Shown here piece after piece: positions 26,646 through 34,549 of a stretch of 53,495 nucleotides of DNA. The DNA is from Alphaproteobacteria bacterium (lineage in GTDB: Bacteria; Pseudomonadota; Alphaproteobacteria; M2410). The notes beneath the pieces are model-generated. The model had not been told where the DNA came from. It did not search any database and was given only the letters and a program-made list of their open reading frames with translations. The stretch spans positions 1-53,495 of the forward strand of contig JAUWTJ010000022.1 of assembly GCA_030614785.1 (NCBI GenBank). The letters run 5' to 3'. Positions within the stretch are counted from its first letter, which is position 1. Every line of letters begins with the position of its first letter. Made by a program: the position numbers and the translations under genes.

Positions 26646-27185
26646 CTACTCCTGAGGCGGATCTGCGGCGGGTTCATAGTATTCCCAGTCTTCGAAGTTC
26701 TCGGGAGGACCGCCAGTATTATCATAACACATGGAGAAATCATCCCCACTTAATCTTCCTTTTCTTATTGTAAAGACGTTTGAGAAAAACGGCCTACCCC
26801 TATATCTAGAACGCCCTATCTCACCATGGATGGTAATGAGTTGCCCAAGACATTCGTCCGGTATGGGATATTGAAACCCATCGTCAGTCTCAGAAGCGAA
26901 ATAAATTCGCATTGAACTGGCATTCGCCCCAATCGTCGTGCCTCCTGCTTCTTCGAGTTGGAAAGGTACCATAATATGCTCGCGAGTGGCCTCATTCTCC
27001 AAAATCATACCTTCAACAATTACTCTTTTGCCCTCGAAGAGCGGCGTGAGATACACAATTTTCGTCACTCCAATGGGTGCACCTGGTTCGCCTGTCCAAA
27101 ACACAATGTTACCGGCCCGAATAGACAAGACTGCTATCGTCAGGAGGAGTACCGTTCTTATAGATAGCTTAAGAAACCGGGCCAA
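26646..27185 (-). CDS. Hypothetical exported or membrane-anchored protein
   Basis: 179 residues. A hydrophobic N-terminal segment (about 8-30) could be an uncleaved anchor or signal peptide. The rest is beta-rich; VIVEGMILEN and LGQLITIHGEIGR resemble paired strands of a small barrel such as an OB fold, but no family is recognised. The C-terminus is acidic and aromatic. The stretch is clearly more AT-rich than its neighbours, and the surrounding direct repeats at 26591 and 27245 suggest it may have been inserted or duplicated as a unit. It converges with ndk. Confidence 0.6.
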   Translation of the reverse strand: MARFLKLSIRTVLLLTIAVLSIRAGNIVFWTGEPGAPIGVTKIVYLTPLFEGKRVIVEGMILENEATREHIMVPFQLEEAGGTTIGANASSMRIYFASETDDGFQYPIPDECLGQLITIHGEIGRSRYRGRPFFSNVFTIRKGRLSGDDFSMCYDNTGGPPENFEDWEYYEPAADPPQE

Positions 27186-27244
27186 AAGTTTTCCTTTCCT
27201 CAGTATACGCCTGCTGTATCGTTATCTTCTTCTGGTCTGGATAG

Positions 27245-27286
27245 CATCAAATATGGCGTCGTAACGAGCAGGTGCACGAAGTGTGC
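27245..27286. repeat. Right copy of an imperfect direct repeat flanking 26646-27185
   Basis: Contains CATCAAATA, CGAGCAGGT and CGAAGTG in the order seen at 26591-26630. The segment between the two copies is the AT-richer gene. Confidence 0.5.
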
Positions 27287-27383
27287 CTGTGCTCTGAGTA
27301 TTCGCAGATTAGTTGCATGTAGAGCCGCTTTCAATCACTATTCGCCAGCTTGGGGGATCATTTGATCCAGAGGGGAGAGATCC

Positions 27384-27860
27384 ATGGTTATTCTTTCAAA
27401 AATGCTGGCTGTGTTTTTTTCGGTGCTTGTTGTCTCGGGGGCGGCTTTTGCCGGGTCTGTCGAGGACGAGCTCATGGCCGTTGACCGGGCGTTTAATGCA
27501 ATGGCGCAGGAAGAAGGCGTCGGCAAAGCCTTTGCTCACTACATGTCCGAGGACGCCCGGATGCTGTCCGGAGGATCGCAACCGGTTTTGGGGCATGAGG
27601 CAGTGGCGGCTGCCATGGCGGGCTATCCCGCAGATGCTACCCTGGTCTGGGACCCTGAAGAGGCTGTCGCGGCATCAAGCGGCGATATGGGCTTTACCTG
27701 GGGGCGCTATGTTTCGACCTTCACGGACGCCGAGGGCGTGGTTCACACCGGCCACGGAAAATATGTATCCATCTGGCAGAAGCAGAGCGATGGCAGCTGG
27801 AAGGCGTCGGTTGATATCGGCAATACCAATCCGGATCCAGCAGAGAGTTCACCGGAATAG
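27384..27860 (+). CDS. Exported SnoaL-like/DUF4440 protein
   Basis: 158 residues. A signal peptide ends at AAFA-GS (about residue 23). The mature part resembles the DUF4440/NTF2-like fold: VDRAFNAMAQEEGVGKAF, then YMSEDARMLSGG, GHEAVAAAMAGY and a closing YVSIWQKQSDGSWKASVDIG strand pair. Family members are small cone-shaped pockets, some enzymes and some binding proteins; the ligand is unknown. GGGGAGAG lies about 5 nt before the ATG. It converges with the membrane protein at 27874. Confidence 0.8.
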   Translation: MVILSKMLAVFFSVLVVSGAAFAGSVEDELMAVDRAFNAMAQEEGVGKAFAHYMSEDARMLSGGSQPVLGHEAVAAAMAGYPADATLVWDPEEAVAASSGDMGFTWGRYVSTFTDAEGVVHTGHGKYVSIWQKQSDGSWKASVDIGNTNPDPAESSPE

Positions 27861-27873
27861 TTCACTGGAATAA

Positions 27874-28248
27874 TTAGCCATATTTGTCATCCTGATCGAC
27901 ATCGATCGAGCGGCCTGCGCCGAAGATCATCAGGACGTAAATCACAACCAACATGGTGAGACCGGCGGCAGAGGCCATCGCCATGCGGACGGCTTCGTGT
28001 GTGAGCAGTGTTGCCGTCAAAATACCAATGCCAACAGCCAGTGCGAGGATGAAGATGAGTTTGTTGCGGCGGCGGGCGGCGCGCGCTTCCTCGCGCGGCT
28101 TTGAGTCTCGCGGGCCGAAGAGTAGTTTCCCGGTGACGGGGAAGGCAGCAAGCAGCACGAAGAAGACATTGCCGGTCACGAATGACAGAAGCAGGCTGAA
28201 GGCGATGGACATCAGCACAAAGCCCCAGGTAAAAAGGCGTGCATTCAC
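27874..28248 (-). CDS. Small membrane protein of unknown function
   Basis: 124 residues from a GTG at 28248, chosen because AAAGGA precedes it by 6 nt; an ATG at 28272 would add eight residues but has no clear ribosome binding site. Four hydrophobic segments are visible (about residues 4-22, 24-40, 61-79 and 85-107), with a basic loop rich in Arg and Lys between the second and third (PREEARAARRRNK). The C-terminus is acidic. No family recognised. Confidence 0.65.
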   Translation of the reverse strand: MNARLFTWGFVLMSIAFSLLLSFVTGNVFFVLLAAFPVTGKLLFGPRDSKPREEARAARRRNKLIFILALAVGIGILTATLLTHEAVRMAMASAAGLTMLVVIYVLMIFGAGRSIDVDQDDKYG

Positions 28249-28348
28249 GTCAGATCCTTTCTGAACTGCCATTAAAGCTGTTCAAAACCTCCCTTGCCCG
28301 GGACAGAGCATAGCCTACTTTAGAGGGATTGGCAAAGCATGTGCGGGA

Positions 28349-29107
28349 TCACAATTTTGTGTTTTCGTCCGCCGCAGCCTTTGGGACTTTCGTTCCCTCA
28401 GGGGACGGATCAAAGCGTCCGACGATCCAGGCCAGAGCCATGGAGATGAGGGCGACGCAGCCGATGACCAGGATGAGGATACCGAGCCGTTCGGCAGAGG
28501 GATCCTTGAGGTAGGATGACAGATTAACACCGAGGAAGATCAGCGCCCCGGCTTTCGGGATGATGCCAATGGCGGCTCCCAGAAGGAAATTATAGCCGCG
28601 CATGCCTGACGCGCCGCACACGACATTGACGAAAATGAACGGCCCGGCCGGAACGTTGCGAACCACCGCCGAGGCGACAAGGCCGTTTCGTGCGATGAGA
28701 GATTTCAGCTTGTTGACCCTGGTGCCGGAAGCCGCTTCAATCCAGTCGGAGAACTGCCGGCCCATATAAAAATGAAGTGTTGCGGAAATCAGTGTGGCGA
28801 CCCAGGCGTAGCCAAAGGCCATGGCCGGCGGCAGGACCGCGCCGGTCACAGTGATGAGGAGAAATTGCGGCGTGCCAATGAGGCCAAAACCGACAAAAAC
28901 GGCGACCACGATCAAGAGCGAGAGCGGACTTGTGGCGGCCCAGGCCATGAAATCTTGCATCGCCGCGCTATCAAGATCGAAAACCGCGCCGATGACGAAG
29001 AAGCTGGCCAGCGACAGGAGGACGAGCGCCGGCAGGAGCACGCGCCCGATCCTCTTAGGGCCGTCGTCACCGGACGCCCAGGTATTCAATCGTTGCTTGA
29101 GGCTCAT
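28349..29107 (-). CDS. TVP38/TMEM64 (VTT domain, DedA-like) membrane protein
   Basis: 252 residues from MSLKQRLNTW; an upstream GTG at 29149 would add 14 residues. About five to six membrane segments. VTT/DedA-superfamily hallmarks are GTPQFLLITVTGAVLPP (a re-entrant loop with conserved G and P), and AASGTRVNKLKSLIARNG followed by VRNVPAGPFIFVNVV. Members are implicated in lipid scrambling or transport. It is 84 nt downstream of plsC on the same strand, which fits a phospholipid context. Confidence 0.85.
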   Translation of the reverse strand: MSLKQRLNTWASGDDGPKRIGRVLLPALVLLSLASFFVIGAVFDLDSAAMQDFMAWAATSPLSLLIVVAVFVGFGLIGTPQFLLITVTGAVLPPAMAFGYAWVATLISATLHFYMGRQFSDWIEAASGTRVNKLKSLIARNGLVASAVVRNVPAGPFIFVNVVCGASGMRGYNFLLGAAIGIIPKAGALIFLGVNLSSYLKDPSAERLGILILVIGCVALISMALAWIVGRFDPSPEGTKVPKAAADENTKL

Positions 29108-29191
29108 ATGCAAAGCTTCCGGAGAACTCCCCAGTTTCAACAGTTTCACTTACCGCCTGAACGCACCAGGTGACAAGTCTCAGGCCGGTTA

Positions 29192-29971
29192 TCACACATC
29201 AGGGATTAACGCCAGATTTGCGGGCATCGGGCGTTGGGCTACGGTCTGAGTTAATGGTCGCTTGAACCCTGCCTCCGCAAGCAGCGCGTCGGTTTGTTGT
29301 TCAATGCGGGCCTCAAGTTCCGCCATGAAGGGTTCGCGGTCCATGCCTGGCTCAACGGGGGCAAGGAATTCGACGACCGCATGCCCCCGGGTCTTGACCC
29401 ATTTGTTCTGGCTCCAGCGCAGGCCAATGTTGGTTGCGACCGGCACGACGGCAAGGCCGCTGGCCTGTTGCAGATGCCAGACGCCCTTCTTGAAGGGCAC
29501 GCGGGCGCCGACCTCGGGGATATAGCCTTCAGGGTAGATCAGGATCGAGCGGCTCTGCTTGATGGCTCTGCCGGCGCCTGATGCCAGATGATGTGCGCCC
29601 TTGCCGCCGGAGCGGTCGATCATGATCATGCCGAGCTTTTTGAAGACGAGGCCGACAAACGGCACGTCTGCAAGCTCCGCCATGGCGACAGCGGCAATAT
29701 CGGGCATTTCTGAATAGAGAAGGACCGCATCGACGTATGAATGATGCTTTGATGCGATGATCGCGGTTTTGTTTTTTGGCATGAACTCCCGGCCGCGGAT
29801 CTCGAGCGTGATCCCGGCAATGTGCTTCATGCCAAAGCGAACACTGCGCGACCACCGGAAAATCCAGCGCCGCAGCGGCATGGGTGACCGCAGCAGTGCC
29901 AGCGGCGCGCCGACAAGGGCGAAAAAGGCGGTGAGAGTGTAAAAGTAGAAATTGAACAGAAGCGACGTCAT
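29192..29971 (-). CDS. 1-acyl-sn-glycerol-3-phosphate acyltransferase family protein
   Basis: 259 residues, PlsC-type. It would acylate lysophosphatidic acid at position 2 or a related lysolipid. The catalytic HX4D motif is H76-H-S-Y-V-D81, and the phosphate-binding block reads YPEGYIPEVG (PEG at 147-149), a variation on the usual EGTR. A hydrophobic N-terminus (about 5-27) anchors it to the membrane. GAGGGA precedes the ATG. Two GTGAG...CTCAC palindromes lie directly upstream (29987-30030), implying a dedicated repressor. Another acyltransferase of the same superfamily (ornithine or haemolysin-like) cannot be excluded. Confidence 0.88.
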   Translation of the reverse strand: MTSLLFNFYFYTLTAFFALVGAPLALLRSPMPLRRWIFRWSRSVRFGMKHIAGITLEIRGREFMPKNKTAIIASKHHSYVDAVLLYSEMPDIAAVAMAELADVPFVGLVFKKLGMIMIDRSGGKGAHHLASGAGRAIKQSRSILIYPEGYIPEVGARVPFKKGVWHLQQASGLAVVPVATNIGLRWSQNKWVKTRGHAVVEFLAPVEPGMDREPFMAELEARIEQQTDALLAEAGFKRPLTQTVAQRPMPANLALIPDV

Positions 29972-29986
29972 GGCTGATCCCTCGAT

Positions 29987-30002
29987 GTGAGTGTTTGCTC
30001 AC
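29987..30002. promoter_or_regulatory. Operator-like palindrome, site 1 upstream of plsC-type gene
   Basis: GTGAGTGTTTGCTCAC, an inverted repeat with GTGAG/CTCAC arms and a 6-nt centre, 16 nt before the acyltransferase start codon. Same arms as site 2, with centres 28 bp apart. Confidence 0.6.
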
Positions 30003-30014
30003 AACAGGAGATAA

Positions 30015-30030
30015 GTGAGTATATACTCAC
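30015..30030. promoter_or_regulatory. Operator-like palindrome, site 2 upstream of plsC-type gene
   Basis: GTGAGTATATACTCAC is a perfect 16-bp palindrome containing TATACT, which could be the -10 element of the minus-strand promoter. Together with site 1 it looks like a two-site operator for a TetR- or GntR-type repressor; no such gene is next to it. Confidence 0.65.
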
Positions 30031-30085
30031 ATTCAAGGGTCGTTCGTAGAGCGGCGCTCACAAAGCTCTGATTACTGGCAGGTGA

Positions 30086-30391
30086 CTATTGATTCAGGGC
30101 CCAGAAAACCCCCGTTATCAGGACTATAATCCCGGCGACGAGGGCGCTTGAGAGGTCCCAGGGGGTGATGCCCCAGCCGTTGGCGGCCTGATTGAAGCTC
30201 GAGGTAAAGCCGAGGCTCTGGACGATATCGCCGAATTTCATGGTCGGGAAGACGAAGCCGACATAGCCCACGGCGGCCAGGATCAGAGTGCCGCGATGAA
30301 AGATCCGTCCGGCGAAAAAGCCGAAGAGAACGGCGCCGGAGAGCCAAAAGTAGTTCAGCGTGAAGAGATGGGTTTGAAAGTCCTGGAGCAT
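30086..30391 (-). CDS. Small membrane protein of unknown function
   Basis: 101 residues from ATG at 30391, with AAGGAGA 5-6 nt ahead, which rules against the longer frame to 30424. Two to three hydrophobic segments: about 15-31, 34-50 and 83-99. Between them FPTMKFGDIVQSLGFTSSF is amphipathic. No family recognised. It is 114 nt upstream of the plsC-type gene, on the other side of the palindromic operators. Confidence 0.7.
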   Translation of the reverse strand: MLQDFQTHLFTLNYFWLSGAVLFGFFAGRIFHRGTLILAAVGYVGFVFPTMKFGDIVQSLGFTSSFNQAANGWGITPWDLSSALVAGIIVLITGVFWALNQ

Positions 30392-30557
30392 GGTGGTCTC
30401 CTTCTGCCGACCAGTAAAAAGCAAAACAGTAAAATTCCGATTACCATATTGCTAACCTGTTGATTTAATTCATATTTTCTCACCTCTGGCATCTGGCTTT
30501 CATAGTTTCACCAATCCGCTAAGATCTGCGCGGGTTTGGACGGAAAGGGAGGGTCTT

Positions 30558-31553
30558 GTGGGCAAGTGGATAGCGGGTTTGACGGCCGCCATGCTTCTGG
30601 CAAGCGGAGGAGCGTCTGCCGACGGTCCAGGCGAACTTGAGTTAAAGGAATGGACGGTGCCCTGGGAGAAAACCAGGCCGCGTGATCCTTTCTATGAGAG
30701 CGAGACATCGGTCTGGTTTGCCGGGCAGCGCGGGAATTATCTCGGGCATCTCAATCCCCAGACCGGCAAGATGACGAAGGTGGACCTGGGCCCGAAAGCC
30801 GGCCCGCACAATCTGATCGTCGGCAAGAATGGCACGGTCTGGTATGCGGGCAATCTTCAGGGCTACATCGGCCGCTATGATCCGAAGGCCGGAGAGGTCT
30901 ACAAGATCCAGATGCCCGACGACGCGGCGAAAGATCCGCATACGCTTATTTTCAATGAAGACGAGAGTATCATCTGGTTCACGCTCCAGGGATCCAATAT
31001 GGTCGGTAAGCTGACCATCGCCACCGAAGAAGTGAACCTCCTTACTGTTGAAACTCCAAGGACCAGGCCTTACGGAATTCGCATGGGACCTGATGGCACG
31101 ATCTGGGTCGCGCTTTTTGCCAAACCAATGATCATGAGTATTGATCCTGAAACGATGCAAATGCATGAGGTGACATTGCCGCGCGAAGAGACCCGTCCGC
31201 GCCGACTTGAAGTCACATCGGATGGCCGCGTCTGGTATGTAGATTTCCGTGGCGGCAAGCTCGGGGTCTATGATCCCGGGACGCTCAAGATCCGCGAATG
31301 GGCTTTGCCATCCGGTAAAAAGGCGCGTCCCTATGGCACGGCGCTTGATGATCAGGATCGGATATGGTTCGTGGAAACCGGCGTAAAACCCAATAGATTT
31401 GTGGGGTTTGATACGGGGAACGAAACGTTCATAGAGGGCGTTGATATTACTTCAGGCGGCGGATCGGTTCGTCATATGCACTATGATGCGGAGAGCCAGA
31501 CAGTATGGTTCGGCACCGATGCGAATACGATTGGCAAGGCGAAGCTGCCTTGA
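30558..31553 (+). CDS. Exported Vgb-like beta-propeller (streptogramin lyase fold)
   Basis: 331 residues from GTG at 30558, preceded by GGGAGG. A signal peptide ends at ASA-DG (about residue 21). The mature protein has about six to seven propeller blades; the repeated blade core shows as GKNGTVWYAG, NEDESIIWFTL, GPDGTIWVAL, TSDGRVWYVD, DDQDRIWFVE and AESQTVWFG. The fold is that of virginiamycin B lyase and related six- or seven-bladed proteins. Activity against streptogramins should not be assumed: such exported homologues are common in non-resistant proteobacteria. It converges with gph (31556) almost without a gap. Confidence 0.82.
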   Translation: MGKWIAGLTAAMLLASGGASADGPGELELKEWTVPWEKTRPRDPFYESETSVWFAGQRGNYLGHLNPQTGKMTKVDLGPKAGPHNLIVGKNGTVWYAGNLQGYIGRYDPKAGEVYKIQMPDDAAKDPHTLIFNEDESIIWFTLQGSNMVGKLTIATEEVNLLTVETPRTRPYGIRMGPDGTIWVALFAKPMIMSIDPETMQMHEVTLPREETRPRRLEVTSDGRVWYVDFRGGKLGVYDPGTLKIREWALPSGKKARPYGTALDDQDRIWFVETGVKPNRFVGFDTGNETFIEGVDITSGGGSVRHMHYDAESQTVWFGTDANTIGKAKLP

Positions 31554-31555
31554 CG

Positions 31556-32233
31556 TCAGGGCAGCAATTTTGCAATGGCGTCGTCAAGCTCACTAAAATG
31601 ATCGATGACGATATCGCCGCCAAGACTTGCAACCGGCTCAACCGTATAGCCGAAGCTGACAAGGACGCATGGCACTTTGGCAGCAATGGCGGTTGAGGCG
31701 TCAGTGATGCTGTCGCCGACAAAGACGCTGCGCTCCGGTACCCCGCCGGCGCGGGCGATGGTCTCGAACAGGGTTTTGGGATCGGGCTTTTGGGTGTCGA
31801 GGGTGTCACGGCCCACAATCGTGTGGAAGTGATCGTGGATGCCCAGGTCGCGGAGCAGCTTGCGTGATAGATTCTCCGGCTTGTTGGTGCAGACGCCAAG
31901 CCGTGTCCCGACTTCCATATGCCGAGACAGAAGGGTGTCGAGACCGGGGAAGAGCTTGGTGTGGACGCTGACGTTGGCATTATAATAGACAAGGAACTTT
32001 TCGAAAAGTGCGTCGATATCGACGCTCTCACGGGCAATGCCGAAATGGGCGAGTCCCTCATTGATCAGGGCCAAGGCGCCTTGTCCCACCATATTGCGAG
32101 CATGGTCAAGGGTCAGGAGTTCGTCAGTCAGGTCTCCAAGCACATGGTTGACGGCGGCCAGGAGGTCCGGCGCCGTATCGGCAAGAGTCCCATCGAGGTC
32201 GAAAATGAGAGTAAGCGAAGGTTTTGCAGTCAT
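31556..32233 (-). CDS. gph: HAD family phosphatase, probable phosphoglycolate phosphatase
   Basis: 225 residues from MTAKPSLTLIFDLDGT. Gph dephosphorylates 2-phosphoglycolate. The HAD motif I is FDLDGTLADT with nucleophile Asp12 and Asp14; motif II is CTNKP; motif III/IV region is KPDPKTLFE and VFVGDSITDASTA. The cap domain sits between residues about 20 and 85. A GTG start at 32272 would add 13 residues, and its ribosome-binding site is too close. It is divergent from glmU across 83 nt. Another HAD phosphatase of the same subfamily is possible. Confidence 0.88.
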   Translation of the reverse strand: MTAKPSLTLIFDLDGTLADTAPDLLAAVNHVLGDLTDELLTLDHARNMVGQGALALINEGLAHFGIARESVDIDALFEKFLVYYNANVSVHTKLFPGLDTLLSRHMEVGTRLGVCTNKPENLSRKLLRDLGIHDHFHTIVGRDTLDTQKPDPKTLFETIARAGGVPERSVFVGDSITDASTAIAAKVPCVLVSFGYTVEPVASLGGDIVIDHFSELDDAIAKLLP

Positions 32234-32316
32234 AATAAGATCGTAATTCCTTGATTCTATGCTGAAATCCACTATGCCTCTAAATGTTTAATATGGTCAA
32301 AGGATGAGGGCCTCCA

Positions 32317-33711
32317 ATGGCAAACTCCGAAGCGAACATACCTTTTGCTGTCGTCATTCTGGCGGCTGGCAAAAGCACGCGCATGAAATCGGCACGCTCC
32401 AAAGTGCTGCATGAAGTCGGCGGGCGCAGCCTTATTGGCCATGTGATTGGCGTGGCTGAAGGGGCAGGGGCCGCGCTGACCGTTGTTGTCACTGGCCATG
32501 ACGGCGAAGCTGTTGCCGCTGAGGCAAGCGTCCATGCGGCGAATTTTGCTCATGCGGTTCAGGATCCACCAATGGGAACCGGACATGCTGTGGCGGCCGC
32601 GATTGCTGCGGTTGATGCGCTGACGACTTTTGACGGCGATGTAATTGTTGTCTTTGGCGATACGCCGCTCTTGCGGGCCGAGAACTTCACGGCGCTGCAG
32701 GGCGCCCGCGCTGCCGGGGCCTCCGTCGCAGTGCTTGGTTTTACGCCGGATGATGCGGCAGCCTACGGCCGTCTCCTTGTGTCGGGAGAGCTGGCACCCG
32801 GCGTTCACGGTCTTGAGGCGATTGTTGAATTCAAGGAGGCCACTGAAGGGCAGAGGGCGATTGATTTTTGTAACGGCGGCGCGATGCTGATCGACGGCGC
32901 GCACCTGCCCGCGCTGGTGGCGGCGATCGGAAATGATAATGCCAAGGGCGAATTTTACCTGACCGACGCCGTGGCGCTTGCCGTCGGGAAGGGTCTCAAA
33001 TCAGCCGCTGTGGAGGCTGCCGAAGACGATGTCATGGGGGTGGATTCCCGCATGGGCCTGGCAAGGGCGGAAGCCGTCTTTCAGAAACGGGCGCGCGTGG
33101 CCCATATGGCAGAGGGTGTCACCCTGCGCGACCCGGAAACAGTTTACTTCTCGTTTGATACGAAAATCGGCCGCGATGTTGTGGTGGGCCAGAATGTGGT
33201 CTTTGCACCCGGCGTCGAGATTGCCGACAATGTGACGATCAAACCCTTCTCGCATCTTGAAGGCGCACGCGTCGAGGACGCCGCCCAGGTCGGTCCCTTC
33301 GCGAGACTGCGCCCGGAAGCCGTGATCGGCAGGCATGTCAAAATCGGAAACTTTGTCGAAGTTAAAAAGGCAACCATCGAGGAAGGCGCAAAAGTCAGTC
33401 ATCTGACGTATATCGGCGATGCCCGGGTCGGGGCGGGGAGTAACATCGGTGCCGGGGTCATCACCTGCAACTACGATGGCTACAACAAATATTTCACCGA
33501 CATCGGCGCCGATGTCTTCGTCGGCGTGAACGCGGCCCTGGTCGCGCCGGTCACAATTGGTGACGGCGCCAATGTCGCGGCTGGCAGTACGGTCACAACA
33601 GACGTGCCCCCCGATGCCCTCGGCGTCGCGCGCGGCAAACAGCGCAATATCGACGGCTGGGCGCCAAAGTATCGGGCGCGCAAGAAGGCGGAGAAAGACG
33701 CGAAGAAGTAG
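32317..33711 (+). CDS. glmU: Bifunctional UDP-N-acetylglucosamine pyrophosphorylase/glucosamine-1-phosphate N-acetyltransferase
   Basis: 464 residues. The N-terminal uridyltransferase domain has LAAGKSTRMKS (15-25) and QDPPMGTGHAV; the C-terminal left-handed beta-helix acetyltransferase has hexapeptide repeats and the acetyl-CoA site GAGVITCNYDGYNK. It makes UDP-GlcNAc, the precursor of peptidoglycan and lipid A. The gene pair at 45087-47252 may use the same UDP-GlcNAc to make a 3-amino sugar. Divergent from gph. Confidence 0.97.
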   Translation: MANSEANIPFAVVILAAGKSTRMKSARSKVLHEVGGRSLIGHVIGVAEGAGAALTVVVTGHDGEAVAAEASVHAANFAHAVQDPPMGTGHAVAAAIAAVDALTTFDGDVIVVFGDTPLLRAENFTALQGARAAGASVAVLGFTPDDAAAYGRLLVSGELAPGVHGLEAIVEFKEATEGQRAIDFCNGGAMLIDGAHLPALVAAIGNDNAKGEFYLTDAVALAVGKGLKSAAVEAAEDDVMGVDSRMGLARAEAVFQKRARVAHMAEGVTLRDPETVYFSFDTKIGRDVVVGQNVVFAPGVEIADNVTIKPFSHLEGARVEDAAQVGPFARLRPEAVIGRHVKIGNFVEVKKATIEEGAKVSHLTYIGDARVGAGSNIGAGVITCNYDGYNKYFTDIGADVFVGVNAALVAPVTIGDGANVAAGSTVTTDVPPDALGVARGKQRNIDGWAPKYRARKKAEKDAKK

Positions 33712-33839
33712 GGCTTTCGGGTACGCGCCTTTTTGCAGCGAGAAGCTGAATCCGACCAATTATCCCCGATATTTACCCTTGTCTCGACAGGCCAAATGTA
33801 AAACTGTGGGGCAACGAAAATAATAACAGGGAGATGACC

Positions 33840-34250
33840 ATGCCGCTCAAGATAACAAAAGACTCGATTGATCTGGGGGTCATTACCACGGACGCTGATG
33901 CTGCGCTGAAATTCTACCGCGATACGCTGGGCCTTGCGCCGGATGGTGAAATGGACATGCCTGGCGGTGGCCACATGACCCGGCTGGCATGCGGCACGAC
34001 GACGATCAAGATTGTCGTCAACGCGAAGGAACCGCGCGCCACGTCGGCGCCGGGCGGCATCGGCGGCTCTACAGGGTATCGCTACTTCACGATTTCAGTC
34101 AGTAATCTGAAAGCGGCAACGCAGGAATGTTCTGACGCTGGCTACAAAGTTGTTGTCGAACCGACAGAGATCCGCGCAGGCATCACCATATCCATCATTG
34201 AGGATCCGGATGGCAACTGGGTCGAGCTTTTGCAAATGGATGCCGGTTAA
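33840..34250 (+). CDS. VOC superfamily protein (glyoxalase/bleomycin-resistance fold)
   Basis: 136 residues from ATG at 33840; AGGGAG at 33828-33833 is 6 nt ahead of it, while the ATG at 33834 would be too close. Two beta-alpha-beta-beta-beta modules are visible: the first ends in GGHMTRLACGTTTIKIV, the second closes with SIIEDPDGNWVELLQMD, the C-terminal metal Glu motif of the family. Substrate unknown; members include glyoxalase I and dioxygenases. It converges with the biotinyl carrier gene. Confidence 0.88.
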   Translation: MPLKITKDSIDLGVITTDADAALKFYRDTLGLAPDGEMDMPGGGHMTRLACGTTTIKIVVNAKEPRATSAPGGIGGSTGYRYFTISVSNLKAATQECSDAGYKVVVEPTEIRAGITISIIEDPDGNWVELLQMDAG

Positions 34251-34254
34251 TTCT

Positions 34255-34279
34255 GAAGGGGGTCTGACAGGCCCCCTTC
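34255..34279. terminator. Hairpin between convergent genes
   Basis: GAAGGGGG (34255-34262), 9-nt loop, CCCCCTTC (34272-34279): a perfect 8-bp stem between the ends of the VOC gene (34250) and the biotinyl carrier gene (34295). There is no clear T-run, so termination is inferred from position. Confidence 0.4.
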
Positions 34280-34294
34280 ACGTATATGGCGCAA

Positions 34295-34516
34295 TCAGGT
34301 CTCGATTGTCGCGACGACCTGACCTTCGTCGACGGGATCGCCTTGCTTGACGAAAATCTCTTTCACTTTGCCGTCTGACGGGGCGCCTACGGGGATTTCC
34401 ATTTTCATGCTTTCGAGCACGATCACCGGATCGTCTTCCTCGACTGTATCGCCGACTTTCGCCTCGATCTGCCAGACCTTGCCCTTAACTTCTGAAATCA
34501 CATCCTCGATCGCCAT
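34295..34516 (-). CDS. Stand-alone biotinyl/lipoyl carrier protein
   Basis: 73 residues, a complete biotinyl-domain hammerhead. The modified lysine is Lys38 in VLESMKMEI, the classic biotin motif. It is a small form rather than AccB (no N-terminal extension), comparable to free carrier subunits of decarboxylases or carboxylases. It lies 33 nt downstream of modC, in line with modABC, but no carboxylase gene is near. The partner could be elsewhere in the genome. Confidence 0.87.
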   Translation of the reverse strand: MAIEDVISEVKGKVWQIEAKVGDTVEEDDPVIVLESMKMEIPVGAPSDGKVKEIFVKQGDPVDEGQVVATIET

Positions 34517-34549
34517 AGGTGTTTCCTCATTTTTGTTTTGTTGTTGTTA

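Noticed and set aside
30558-31553. Streptogramin resistance gene
   Set aside because: Only the propeller fold of Vgb is evident; it is exported and lies in a housekeeping setting, so resistance is not supported.
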